Positions 42,783 to 50,689 of a DNA stretch of 64,000 bases are shown here, piece by piece. The notes below the pieces were generated by a model. That model searched no databases, was not told where the DNA came from, and saw nothing but the letters and a program-made list of their open reading frames with translations. Source of the stretch: Comamonas kerstersii (lineage in GTDB: Bacteria > Pseudomonadota > Gammaproteobacteria > Burkholderiales > Burkholderiaceae_C); the NCBI RefSeq assembly GCF_008801935.1, contig NZ_VZOT01000011.1, forward strand, positions 32,245-96,244. The letters run 5' to 3'. Made by a program: the position numbers and the translations under genes. The first letter of the stretch is position 1. Every line of letters begins with the position of its first letter.

Positions 42783-43565
42783 TTACAGCTGCGACAGCTT
42801 GGCCAGCATCTGGTCGCTGGTGGAGATGGCCTTGGAGTTCATCTCATAGGCACGCTGGGTCTGGATCATGTTGACCAGCTCCTCCACCACGTTCACGTTG
42901 GAGGACTCCAGAAAGCCCTGCATCACCGTGCCCAGATTGTTGGTGCCGGGTGTGCCGGTCTGGGGTGCGCCGGAGGCGGCGCTTTCACGGTACAGGTTCT
43001 CCCCAATGGGCTCCAGACCTGCTGGATTGATGAACGATGCCGTGTTGAGCTGACCGATCTGTGTGGGGATGGGGTTGCCCGTGGTGGTCACGGCCACGAT
43101 ACCGGTCTTGCTGATGCTCAGCTTCACGGCATCGGCAGGCACGGTGATGCCGTCCAGCAGTGGATAGCCGCCGGAGGTCACGAGCTGGCCGTTGGCATCC
43201 TTGCTGAATGTGCCATCACGCGTGTAGGCCGTGGTGCCATCGGGCATCTGAATCTGGAAGAAGCCATCACCGCTGATGGCCACATCCAGGTCCTTGCCAG
43301 TTTCGGTGGGCGTGCCCTGCTGGAAGTTGCGGGTCGTGGCCACGGTGCGCACACCCAGGCCCAGGTGCATGCCGGTGGGCAGGTTGTTTTGCTCGTCGGC
43401 AGGGGCGCCCACCTGACGCAGGTTCTGGTAGATCAGGTCTTCAAAAACCGCGTTCTGGCGCTTGTAGCCGGTGGTGGAGACGTTGGACAGGTTGTGCGAG
43501 ACCACGTCCATCTTGGTCTGCTGGGCAGACATGCCGGTCTTGGCAATCCACAGAGAATTCATCAT
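42783..43565 (-). CDS. flgG: Flagellar distal rod protein FlgG
   Basis: A 260-residue rod protein. It opens MMNSLWIAKTGMSAQQTKMDVVSHNLSNVSTTGYKR, seen as the conserved N-terminal rod motif (NLSNVSTTGY), and ends with SNVNVVEELVNMIQTQRAYEMNSK. Length equals that of E. coli FlgG (260). It builds the distal rod that spans the periplasm through the P- and L-rings. It follows flgF by 36 bp. Confidence 0.97.
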   Translation of the reverse strand: MMNSLWIAKTGMSAQQTKMDVVSHNLSNVSTTGYKRQNAVFEDLIYQNLRQVGAPADEQNNLPTGMHLGLGVRTVATTRNFQQGTPTETGKDLDVAISGDGFFQIQMPDGTTAYTRDGTFSKDANGQLVTSGGYPLLDGITVPADAVKLSISKTGIVAVTTTGNPIPTQIGQLNTASFINPAGLEPIGENLYRESAASGAPQTGTPGTNNLGTVMQGFLESSNVNVVEELVNMIQTQRAYEMNSKAISTSDQMLAKLSQL

Positions 43566-43601
43566 GGTGAAGTTTCCTTCGCTAATGCGTTACATCACGG
43601 C

Positions 43602-44339
43602 TTAGCCGTTGAGGCTCAGCAGCTGGCTGGCCGTCTTGTCATTGTTTTCAGCGGTGGTCAGCAGCTTCATCTGCTGCTCGAACTGGCGCGAGGCGGCAAT
43701 CATGCCGACCATGGCTTCCACCGCATTGACGTTGGAGCCTTCCAGCGCACCGGCCACCACGGTGGCGTTGGCGTCGGCTGGCAGATCACCTTGTGCGGAG
43801 CGGAACAGGCCGTCATCGCCGCGCTGCAGAGGTTGCTCTGCATTGGGGGTCACCAGCTTGAGGCGGCCAATGTTGATGGGGTCCTGCCCATCGAGGGTGG
43901 CGACCACCGTGCCATCGCCGCCAAAGCTGATGCGTGCGTTCTGTGGCACATCAATGGGGGCGCCGGCTTCGCTGAGCACAGCCAGGCCGTTGGCGGTTAC
44001 CAGCTGACCTTCGGCCGTGACTTCCAGTGCGCCGTTGCGGGTGTAGGCCTCCAGACCGTCCAGCCCCTGCACGGTGAACCAGGCATTGCCACGCACCATC
44101 AGGTCGGTGTTCTTGCCGGTGGTGATGGCGGGGCCGGCCTGCTCGAGGTGGCCGGAGGTCGCATCCAGACCGAACACGCGCGTGGTGGAGCCCTGGCCCT
44201 GCAGTGGCACTGAGCGGAAGGTGCTCAGCTCTGCACGGAAGCCCGTGGTCGAGACATTGGCCAGGTTGTTCGACAGCACCGCCTGCCGCTGAGCAGCGGC
44301 GTTGGCGCCGGTCATGGTGGTGTAGATGATGCGGTCCAT
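43602..44339 (-). CDS. flgF: Flagellar proximal rod protein FlgF
   Basis: A 245-residue rod protein with the N-terminal rod motif in MTGANAAAQRQAVLSNNLANVSTTGFR and a C-terminal SNVNAVEAMVGMIAASRQFEQQMK. Shorter than FlgG and lacking the FlgG-specific TQRAYE sequence, it fits FlgF by both length and position between flgE and flgG. It forms part of the proximal rod. Confidence 0.96.
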   Translation of the reverse strand: MDRIIYTTMTGANAAAQRQAVLSNNLANVSTTGFRAELSTFRSVPLQGQGSTTRVFGLDATSGHLEQAGPAITTGKNTDLMVRGNAWFTVQGLDGLEAYTRNGALEVTAEGQLVTANGLAVLSEAGAPIDVPQNARISFGGDGTVVATLDGQDPINIGRLKLVTPNAEQPLQRGDDGLFRSAQGDLPADANATVVAGALEGSNVNAVEAMVGMIAASRQFEQQMKLLTTAENNDKTASQLLSLNG

Positions 44340-44374
44340 TGCAAACCCCTAAAAGCGCGTATTCAGTGCGGTGC

Positions 44375-45664
44375 TTAGCGCAGGTTCACCAGGGTCGAGA
44401 AGACCTGGTCCTGCGTCTTGATGGTCTGGGCGTTGGCCTGGTAGGCGCGCTGGGCGGTCATCATGCCGACCAGTTGGGCGGTCAGGTCCACGGTGGATTC
44501 CTCCAGGGCATTGCCCTGGATCACGCCGAAGCTGCCGCTGCCGGCCGAGCCGTACACCGGTGGGCCGGAGTCGTTCGAGGCGACCCAGTTGTTGTTGCCA
44601 TCGGGCTGCAGGCCTTGGCTGTTGGTGAACTTGGCCAGGGCCAGCTGCGCTTCGGCGCGGGTGACACCGTTGGAGTAGGTGGCCAGCAGCGTGCCGTCCG
44701 AGGCCACGTTCACCGCAGTGAGTTCACCGGTCGCATAACCGTCCTGGGTCAGCTTGGCCACGGAGAAGGCGCTGCCCATCTGTGTCACCTTGCCCAGGTC
44801 GATGTCCACCGGCCAGGGACCGGGGTTGGGGTTGTTGGGGTTGGTGGTGGTGACGGTGGTGGTCAGCGTGGTGCCGGTGGGGGCCGCGAACTGGGGCACA
44901 TAGCCGGCGTCACCGGGGTTCAGGCCGCCAGGGTCGGTCGCACCACTGTAGGCGGCCACGGTTTGCAGCTTGCCTGTGGAGCTGAACACCATCTGGCCGA
45001 TGGGCATGGCATTGGGGTCCAGGCTGTCGTACACAGTCCAGGTGTTGGCACCCGACTTCTGGAAGTACATGGACAGCGGGGTGGCCATGCCTTGTTCGTC
45101 GAACACTTCCAGCGACGTGCCATAGGTGGAACGTGCCGGTGCGGGCACGGCATTCTGGTCCACGCGCGCGTCCAGGTTCAGCGTGGCGGTCACGGTGCTG
45201 GTCTGCTTGGCGGGGATGGGCGTGCCGGCCGGGAACACCAGGTTGCTCAGGGCCACGCTGGTGCGCAGGCCGGTGGTGGGGTCGACGGTGTAGCCCTGGA
45301 CCTTGTCGCCATTGACCGTGACCAGCTCGCCGGCTTTGTTCAGCTGGAAGGCGCCGTTGCGGGTGTAGGCTGTGCCGGTGCCGGTTTGCACCACGAAGAA
45401 GCCGTCGCCGTTGATGGCCATGTCCAGGCCGTTGGCGGATGGGGTGGTGACACCTTGTGTGAACTGCTGGGACACAGCGGCCACGCTGACACCGATGCCG
45501 GTGTTGGTGCTGCTGGATGCACCCATGGCGCTGGCCACCATTTCATTGAATTCAGCGCGGGAGTGCTTGAAGCCCACCGTGTTGCTGTTGGCGATGTTGT
45601 GGCCGATGACGTCCAGGTTCTTGCTGGCAGCGTTCAGGCCGGACAGACCGTGATAGAAACCCAT
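44375..45664 (-). CDS. flgE: Flagellar hook protein FlgE
   Basis: A 429-residue structural protein of the hook. The N-terminus MGFYHGLSGLNAASKNLDVIGHNIANSNTVGFKHSRAEF is split by the conserved ANSNTVGFK motif. The middle has variable Pro/Asn-rich domains (a TNPNNPNPGPWP stretch), and the C-terminus has MTAQRAYQANAQTIKTQDQ. Length and order (flgD before, flgF after) agree. A GGAGTC site precedes the ATG. Like flgD, it is richer in GC than flgF and flgG. Confidence 0.97.
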   Translation of the reverse strand: MGFYHGLSGLNAASKNLDVIGHNIANSNTVGFKHSRAEFNEMVASAMGASSSTNTGIGVSVAAVSQQFTQGVTTPSANGLDMAINGDGFFVVQTGTGTAYTRNGAFQLNKAGELVTVNGDKVQGYTVDPTTGLRTSVALSNLVFPAGTPIPAKQTSTVTATLNLDARVDQNAVPAPARSTYGTSLEVFDEQGMATPLSMYFQKSGANTWTVYDSLDPNAMPIGQMVFSSTGKLQTVAAYSGATDPGGLNPGDAGYVPQFAAPTGTTLTTTVTTTNPNNPNPGPWPVDIDLGKVTQMGSAFSVAKLTQDGYATGELTAVNVASDGTLLATYSNGVTRAEAQLALAKFTNSQGLQPDGNNNWVASNDSGPPVYGSAGSGSFGVIQGNALEESTVDLTAQLVGMMTAQRAYQANAQTIKTQDQVFSTLVNLR

Positions 45665-45681
45665 GGTTGACTCCTGCGAAT

Positions 45682-46356
45682 TTAGAACACAGCCTTGACG
45701 CTGTTGTAGTTAATGCTTTCGCCGTTCGCCAGCTCCAGCATGAGCGAGCCGTTGCTGATGCTGGTGGCGACCACCGCGTTGGGCGACAGCGTGGTGGACT
45801 TGACGGCGGCTTCGCCGTTGGTGGCAGTGACCTTGAAGCGCAGGTCCATGCTTTCGCCGGTGTAGTCGCTGCCGTCCCAGGTGAAGTAGTTGCGGCCCGC
45901 GTTGGCCGAACCCATTTCGATCGTGTCCACGAGCTTGCCGTTGGCATCGGTGATGGTGACCGTGACGTTGGAGGCCGAGGCATCCAGGTCGAAGGCCGCC
46001 GTGCCGGTCAGGTGCTTGGTGCCGTCCTCGGCTTCCTTGGCGGCCAGGCCCAGGTGGTTGCCGGCGGAAAGCACGGTGTGGCCGATCATGGACACACCCT
46101 GCAGCATCTGCATGGAGGCGAACTGGCTGGTCACGCTTTCCACGGTGCTGTTGAGCTTTTCGATGCCGCTGACGGTGCTGATTTGCGCCATCTGCGAGGT
46201 CAGCTGCGCGTTGTCCATGGGGTTGGTGGGGTCCTGGTTCTGCAGCTGGGCCACCAGCAGGGTCAGAAACTGATCCTGCATGGACTGGGCATCGGTGCCC
46301 GAGGACTTGGCGCTCTGGTTCAGCGCGGCGCTGGTGTTGTTGACGCCAGAAATCAT
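45682..46356 (-). CDS. flgD: Flagellar hook-capping protein FlgD
   Basis: A 224-residue scaffold that caps the growing hook and is discarded when the hook is complete. The conserved block QFLTLLVAQLQNQDPTNPMD is near residues 29-48, followed by the Ig-like/tudor hybrid domain with GNHLGLAAKEAE and FTWDGSDYTGE. The C-terminal residues lie 17 bp before flgE. No anomalies are seen apart from high GC. Confidence 0.95.
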   Translation of the reverse strand: MISGVNNTSAALNQSAKSSGTDAQSMQDQFLTLLVAQLQNQDPTNPMDNAQLTSQMAQISTVSGIEKLNSTVESVTSQFASMQMLQGVSMIGHTVLSAGNHLGLAAKEAEDGTKHLTGTAAFDLDASASNVTVTITDANGKLVDTIEMGSANAGRNYFTWDGSDYTGESMDLRFKVTATNGEAAVKSTTLSPNAVVATSISNGSLMLELANGESINYNSVKAVF

Positions 46357-46379
46357 GTTGGCCTACTTTCCGTGCAGCT

Positions 46380-46784
46380 TTACTGGCCCAGCTGCAGCGT
46401 CTTGAGCAGCAGCGATTTGGCCGTGTTCATGACTTCCACGTTGTTCTGGTAGGAACGGGAAGCCGAAATCATGTTGACCATCTCCTCCACGGCATTGACG
46501 TTGGAGTGGGTCACATAGCCTTGTTCATCGGCCAGCGGGTGCTCAGGGTTGTGCACGCGGCGGCCGGGGGTGTTGTCTTCGGTGATGTCCTTGACCTTCA
46601 CGCCGGCAGAGCCTTCGGGGCCCATGGGCGCAGTCTGGAAAACGACCTGGCGGGCCTTGTAGGACTCACCATCAGGGCCTGCAACGGCGTCGACGTTGGC
46701 CAGGTTGGAGGCCACCACGTTCAGGCGCTGCGATTGCGCGCTGATGGCACTGCCAGAGACGCTGAAAATGGAAAACATGGACAT
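46380..46784 (-). CDS. flgC: Flagellar proximal rod protein FlgC
   Basis: A 134-residue rod protein; E. coli FlgC also has 134. The N-terminus has the rod motif SQRLNVVASNLANVDAV, and the C-terminus has YVTHSNVNAVEEMVNMISASRSYQNNVEVMN. An AAGGAG site lies just before the ATG. It is the second gene of the operon, 25 bp after flgB. Confidence 0.96.
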   Translation of the reverse strand: MSMFSIFSVSGSAISAQSQRLNVVASNLANVDAVAGPDGESYKARQVVFQTAPMGPEGSAGVKVKDITEDNTPGRRVHNPEHPLADEQGYVTHSNVNAVEEMVNMISASRSYQNNVEVMNTAKSLLLKTLQLGQ

Positions 46785-46809
46785 GGCGGAACTCCTTGTT
46801 CGTCAGTGC

Positions 46810-47235
46810 TTATTGGCCGGTGATGGCGCTGAGCATGGTCTTGGAATGCCCGTTGAGGAAACGCAGCGTGGCTTCATAGCGCACGGCGTTGTCCACAAAG
46901 TTGGCGCGCTCACGGTCCAGATCCACGGTGTTGTTGTCCAGGCTGGGCTGGGAGGACAGGGCATAGGCCAGCGGGCCCTTGCCGTCTGTGCCAAATTTTT
47001 CGGTGGGCAGTGGCATGTGCTCGGGGTGGCTGGTGCTGGCAGCCTGCAGGGCCTTGCGCACGGTGCCGTTTTCGCCCTGCGCTGCCTTGAGCGTCTTGGC
47101 GAAATTGAAGTCACGGGCCACATAGCCTGGTGTGTCTGCGTTGGCGATATTGCTGGAAATCACACGTTGGCGTTCTGCGCGCAACAGCAGAGCGTCGCTG
47201 TGGAAATTCAAGCCGCCGGTCATTTTGTTGAGCAT
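46810..47235 (-). CDS. flgB: Flagellar proximal rod protein FlgB
   Basis: A 141-residue rod protein and first gene of the flgBCDEFGHIJKL operon. The conserved RAERQRVISSNIANADTPGY motif lies near residues 22-41. The C-terminus is VRYEATLRFLNGHSKTMLSAI. The ATG at 47235 has AAGGAA at the right distance and gives the normal N-terminus (MLNKMTGGL); the frame is open 14 codons further up. The divergent flgA gene shares the 173-bp upstream region, which holds a GCACCA/TGGTGC inverted repeat that might be an activator site. Confidence 0.95.
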   Translation of the reverse strand: MLNKMTGGLNFHSDALLLRAERQRVISSNIANADTPGYVARDFNFAKTLKAAQGENGTVRKALQAASTSHPEHMPLPTEKFGTDGKGPLAYALSSQPSLDNNTVDLDRERANFVDNAVRYEATLRFLNGHSKTMLSAITGQ

Positions 47236-47408
47236 GTGATTCCTTGCAGTCGATAAAACAGAAAGACCATGCACCACCGTTCCGGGATGGGACTTTGGTG
47301 CGTGCAGCGATTATGAAAAGCACGCGTTTTTTCTAAAGTGGAAAGAAAGCGTGGATGCCTGTGCATTTCGGCGGTTCAAAAAACCGGGAGGGCTCTACAG
47401 TGCCTGCT

Positions 47409-48143
47409 ATGCGAAAAAATGCCTTTTCACTGTCTGCTCAAACGGCACGCGCTGCGCTGCGTTGCTCTGTGGCTGCATTGCTGGCAGCCAGTGGCGTGGC
47501 AGCTGCGCAGGAAAGCCTGACGGACCTCAGCGACCAGTGGGTGCACAACGCGCTGGCGCAAAGCGAGATGCAGCAGACCATGCCTTTGCGCATGGAGGTG
47601 CAGGTCGGCAAGCTGGACCCGCGTCTGAATCTGGCTCCCTGTCTGCGCATGGAGCCCTATCTGCCCAGTGGCAGCAAGCTGTGGGGGCGCACCCGCATTG
47701 GCGTGCGCTGCGTGGAAGGCGACAGGCCCTGGAACGTGTTCGTGCCCGTGACGGTGAAGGCCTTTGGCCCCGCCTGGGTGCTGACGCAAAATGTGAACAT
47801 GGGCGAGCCGCTCACCATGGACCACGCCATGCAAAGCGAGGTGGACTGGGCCGAATCGCCTCATGCCATCATTGCGCTGCCGGATGACTGGGTGGGCAAG
47901 ACCGCCGTGCGCAACCTCACCGCAGGCATGGCACTGCGTCAGACCATGGTCAAGGCGCCTGAGCTGTTCAAGGCGGGTGCTGGCGTCAAGGTGCTGGTGC
48001 AGGGCGCAGGTTTTCAGGTGACTTCCTCGGGCAAGGCCCTGCAGGGCGGCTCCGTGGGTGAGAGCGTGCGTGTGCGTATGGACAATGGCCGCACGGTGAT
48101 TGGCACCGTCAATGCGCAGGGTGAAGTGCTGGTTGCACAGTGA
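47409..48143 (+). CDS. flgA: P-ring assembly chaperone FlgA
   Basis: A 244-residue periplasmic chaperone needed to assemble the FlgI ring. A signal peptide (MRKNAFSLSA to GVAAAQ) precedes a SAF domain. Typical segments are RIGVRCVEG, WNVFVPVTVKAFGPAWV, GEPLTMDHA and the C-terminal GESVRVRMDNGRTVIGTVNAQGEV. A GTG at 47400, three codons upstream and closer to a GGGAGG site, may be the true start. It is divergent from flgB and upstream of flgM, which has its own promoter. Confidence 0.94.
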   Translation: MRKNAFSLSAQTARAALRCSVAALLAASGVAAAQESLTDLSDQWVHNALAQSEMQQTMPLRMEVQVGKLDPRLNLAPCLRMEPYLPSGSKLWGRTRIGVRCVEGDRPWNVFVPVTVKAFGPAWVLTQNVNMGEPLTMDHAMQSEVDWAESPHAIIALPDDWVGKTAVRNLTAGMALRQTMVKAPELFKAGAGVKVLVQGAGFQVTSSGKALQGGSVGESVRVRMDNGRTVIGTVNAQGEVLVAQ

Positions 48144-48168
48144 AACAAGTGCTTTTGAAAGAAAATCC

Positions 48169-48195
48169 TAAAGTTCTCGTTACAAAGGCCGATAG
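48169..48195 (+). promoter_or_regulatory. Sigma-28 (FliA) promoter of flgM
   Basis: TAAAGTTC, an 11-bp spacer and GCCGATAG match the enteric sigma-28 consensus (TAAAGTTT, N11, GCCGATAA) at all but two positions. The -10 ends 41 bp before the flgM ATG. It makes flgM a FliA target, completing the FliA-FlgM loop. Confidence 0.88.
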
Positions 48196-48236
48196 CTAGG
48201 CTACAGAGCCCGGGAGCGGGAAATTGGAGTAAACAC

Positions 48237-48563
48237 ATGAAGGTCGGACAAAACACCAACGTAGAAATGCTGGCAGCCAAGCTGCAACAGCAAGCTACTC
48301 AGCAAACCCAGCAAAGCAAGAGTGGCACTGCCAGCGAGGTGGTGCACCAGGCACGCAGCAATGCGGCTGGCGTGCCTGTCACGGTCTCCAGTTCCGTGCG
48401 CACGCTGGATCAGAACGCCAAGTCTTCTTCGGACATCGACATGGCCAAGGTCAACGCCATTCGCGAAGCCATTGCCAATGGCACTTTCAAAGTCAACGCA
48501 GGCGTGATCGCCGACACGCTGCTGATTGATGCCTCTGCCCTGCTGGGCGGCGCACGCATCTGA
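48237..48563 (+). CDS. flgM: Anti-sigma-28 factor FlgM
   Basis: A 108-residue protein that binds FliA until the hook is finished, then leaves through the flagellar export channel. The N-terminal half is polar and Gln/Ser-rich, as expected of an intrinsically disordered protein. The C-terminal DIDMAKVNAIREAIANGTFKVNAGVIADTLL, split by the conserved KVNAIREAIANG block, is the sigma-binding part. A TTGGAG site precedes the ATG. It is driven by its own sigma-28 promoter and followed by flgN. Confidence 0.95.
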   Translation: MKVGQNTNVEMLAAKLQQQATQQTQQSKSGTASEVVHQARSNAAGVPVTVSSSVRTLDQNAKSSSDIDMAKVNAIREAIANGTFKVNAGVIADTLLIDASALLGGARI

Positions 48564-48572
48564 TGCTCTTGT

Positions 48573-48634
48573 GACTGGGCGCTGTGCGCCGGTACTGGCC
48601 TTCCGACCTTCGGCCATACTGGTGATCAGCGCCC
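48573..48634 (+). terminator. Long stem-loop between flgM and flgN
   Basis: CTGGGCGCT (48573-48581) pairs exactly with AGCGCCCAG (48626-48634). Inside, TACTGGCC and GGCCATACTGG form a second stem. There is no T-run; it may be an attenuator or mRNA stabiliser that sets the FlgM to FlgN ratio. Confidence 0.55.
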
Positions 48635-48670
48635 AGATTCCGTTTTTACCGCTCCAACGCACCATCAGCC

Positions 48671-49036
48671 ATGCAACTTAGCGAAGCTCTGGACCAAATC
48701 GAAGGCATGATCGACCTGGTCAATGCCTGCATTCAGAAAAACCAGCCCGAACTGACGGAACAGGCCGTCACGCAGCTGCGCCAGGGCATGGAAGCCTTTG
48801 CAGGCCTGGCCCCACGCTTTGGCCAGGAGCAGTTCACCGAACAGAACGTGGCACGCATGCAGGCCCTGTCACAGCGCATGACGCAAATGCGTGGCCATAT
48901 GGCCAAGATGACGGCCATGACGTCCCAGCAGCTGGCCACGCTGCTGCCCGAGCAGTCCATGAACTTCACCTACGGCGGCAGCAGCAAGCCCGGCGCTGCA
49001 GCCTCTGTGGCGCGCATGTATCACATCAGTGGTTAA
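48671..49036 (+). CDS. flgN: FlgK/FlgL export chaperone FlgN
   Basis: A 121-residue mostly helical cytoplasmic protein. Position after flgM and the length fit FlgN, which binds the hook-associated proteins FlgK and FlgL and delivers them to the export gate. Coiled-coil-like segments such as ALDQIEGMIDLVNACIQ and MQALSQRMTQMRGHM agree. FlgN proteins are poorly conserved, so the assignment rests largely on context. Confidence 0.82.
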   Translation: MQLSEALDQIEGMIDLVNACIQKNQPELTEQAVTQLRQGMEAFAGLAPRFGQEQFTEQNVARMQALSQRMTQMRGHMAKMTAMTSQQLATLLPEQSMNFTYGGSSKPGAAASVARMYHISG

Positions 49037-49044
49037 CTGGTTTC

Positions 49045-49125
49045 TATAGCGGCTTGCGCTTATCAAGTAAGGCTTTCACATATATATCGCTGTGAATTCC
49101 TTGTAAATCAAGCGCCAGCAGCTAT
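49045..49125. repeat. Intergenic stem-loop repeat after flgN
   Basis: TATAGCGGCTTGCGCTT (49046-49062) pairs imperfectly with AAGCGCCAGCAGCTAT at 49109-49124. An AT-rich inner region lies between. It stands next to a separate, stronger terminator. Confidence 0.7.
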
Positions 49126-49135
49126 CAAAAAACAA

Positions 49136-49158
49136 AAAAGCGCCCGTGTGGCGCTTTT
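49136..49158. terminator. Two-way terminator between flgN and fliA
   Basis: AAAAGCGCC and GGCGCTTTT flank a 5-nt loop, giving T-runs on both strands. It ends the flgM-flgN unit and the flhB-to-fliA operon. Confidence 0.9.
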
Positions 49159-49188
49159 GTTTTGGGAGCGATGACGGCTTTAACTGCT

Positions 49189-49905
49189 TCAGTGCGCCCG
49201 CATCTTGGTGCGCAGGCGGGCAATGGCCTGGCTGTGCAGCTGGCACACGCGCGATTCCGTCACATTGAGCACGGCGGCGATTTCCTTGAGGTTCATCTCG
49301 TGCTCGTAGTACATGGCCATGACGTACTGCTCGCGCTCGGGCAGGTGTTCGATGGCGGCCACCAGAGCCTCACGCAGGCGCACATCGCGCAGGATGGCGA
49401 ACGGGTCGGCATCGGTGTCGGCCACAAAGCGGTCCAGAAAGCTTTCGCCTTCATCGTCGCTGGGTGAAATGTCTTCCAGGTAGATCAGCTGGGCGCCGCG
49501 CACCTTGCCCAGCAGAGACTGGTACTCGTCCAGCGGCATGTCCATGGATTCGGCAATTTCCGATTCCTTGGGCGCGCGGCCCAGCTCCTGCTCCAGCTTG
49601 TGGATGGCGCGTTCAATGTCTTTCTGGCCCTTGCGGGAGCTGCGGCTCATCCAGTCGTTGTCGCGCAGCTCGTCCAGCATGGCACCGCGGATGCGCTGGC
49701 TGGCAAAGGTTTCAAACTGCACGCCCTGGCTGGATTCATAGCGCGAGAGCGCGTCAGCCAGGCCGATCATGCCCACCTGGATGAGGTCATCCAGCTCCAC
49801 GTTCGGGGGCAGCTTGGCGATCATGTGTTGCGCAATGCGGCGCACCAGCGGGGCATGCTGGCGAATCAGCGCATCGCGATCCAGGTGGCCATGGGCGGTG
49901 TACAT
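49189..49905 (-). CDS. fliA: Flagellar sigma factor FliA (sigma-28)
   Basis: A 238-residue sigma-70 family factor that transcribes late flagellar genes such as flagellin and flgM. Region 2 is seen in LDDLIQVGMIGLADALSRYE and FETFASQRIRGAMLDELR. Region 4 is seen in LPEREQYVMAMYYEHEMNLKEIAAVLNVTESRVCQLHSQA, the helix-turn-helix that reads the -35 box. The ATG at 49905 (MYTAHGHLDRD) is chosen over a far upstream start lying inside the previous gene. It is 4 bp after the FlhG-like gene and last in the flhB operon. Confidence 0.97.
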   Translation of the reverse strand: MYTAHGHLDRDALIRQHAPLVRRIAQHMIAKLPPNVELDDLIQVGMIGLADALSRYESSQGVQFETFASQRIRGAMLDELRDNDWMSRSSRKGQKDIERAIHKLEQELGRAPKESEIAESMDMPLDEYQSLLGKVRGAQLIYLEDISPSDDEGESFLDRFVADTDADPFAILRDVRLREALVAAIEHLPEREQYVMAMYYEHEMNLKEIAAVLNVTESRVCQLHSQAIARLRTKMRAH

Positions 49906-49909
49906 GAAC

Positions 49910-50689
49910 TCAGTGACTCCACACGGCGGACGAAGAAGAGGGCGCAGCCCCGGCGATTGCCATGTCTTGCGGGGCCTGCACGGGTTCTGAATGCTCCAGG
50001 CAGCGCAGCGCCCAGCGCTGCAGCTGGCGGCTGTCCAGCGGGTCAAACTGCTCGCACAGCGGCTCTGCATGCAGATGGCGCATGGCGCATTGCGAGACGG
50101 ATTTGAGCACAGTGTCCAGCCCGTAGTCTGCAGGACGCAGTGCCACCAGGCGGGGCATGTGGCCCGTGTCCATGAACAGTTGTTTGAGTGCGCGGTAGCT
50201 GCTCACCACATTGCGTGACTGCGAGGGAACCAGCTGTATGGCAGAGCGGGTGCTGCCGTGCAGCATGCCTGCGAGCAGCGGCGCTGGTGCCCACAGCACT
50301 ACCAGCGCAAAGTTGCGCACATAGCGGTAGAGCAGATCCATGGGGCGCTCACCTGTGGTGGCTGCCTTGTGCTGCAGCTGTACCAGCCCGCATGCAGCAG
50401 GCAGGGTGGCCACACTGGCGGGGTTGCTCAGGTCAGCAGCCAGTGTGGTGAAGGCATAGCCCTGGCGGGGCTGCAGCATGTCCTGCAGGCCGGGGCTGGC
50501 CGGTGTTTCACGCTCGGTGCCGTCCAGCACCACCACAGGGTAGCCCTGCTGCTGCAGGTGGGCGCAGGCCATCCACAGCGCGGCGGCGTCTGCGGCGTCG
50601 CCGGATGGCACCACGGGCAGCACACGCAGCGACGACTGCGCGCCTTGCCAGTGTAAGCCTGTACCTTGGTGCCAAACGCGTTCAAGCAT
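49910..50689 (-). CDS. Degenerate FlhG/FleN-like protein without Walker A
   Basis: A 259-residue protein in the usual flhG slot between flhF and fliA. Some segments resemble a MinD/ParA fold (LRVLPVVPSGDAADA at the first strand, YPVVVLDGTERE at the next, FALVVLWAPAPLL later). The KGGxGKT nucleotide loop is absent, so ATP binding of the normal kind is unlikely. FlhG normally restrains FlhF and flagellar number. The start at 50689 overlaps the flhF end by 8 bp. It could be a diverged FlhG or an unrelated replacement; the ParA-like assignment is from fold impression and position only. Confidence 0.6.
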   Translation of the reverse strand: MLERVWHQGTGLHWQGAQSSLRVLPVVPSGDAADAAALWMACAHLQQQGYPVVVLDGTERETPASPGLQDMLQPRQGYAFTTLAADLSNPASVATLPAACGLVQLQHKAATTGERPMDLLYRYVRNFALVVLWAPAPLLAGMLHGSTRSAIQLVPSQSRNVVSSYRALKQLFMDTGHMPRLVALRPADYGLDTVLKSVSQCAMRHLHAEPLCEQFDPLDSRQLQRWALRCLEHSEPVQAPQDMAIAGAAPSSSSAVWSH

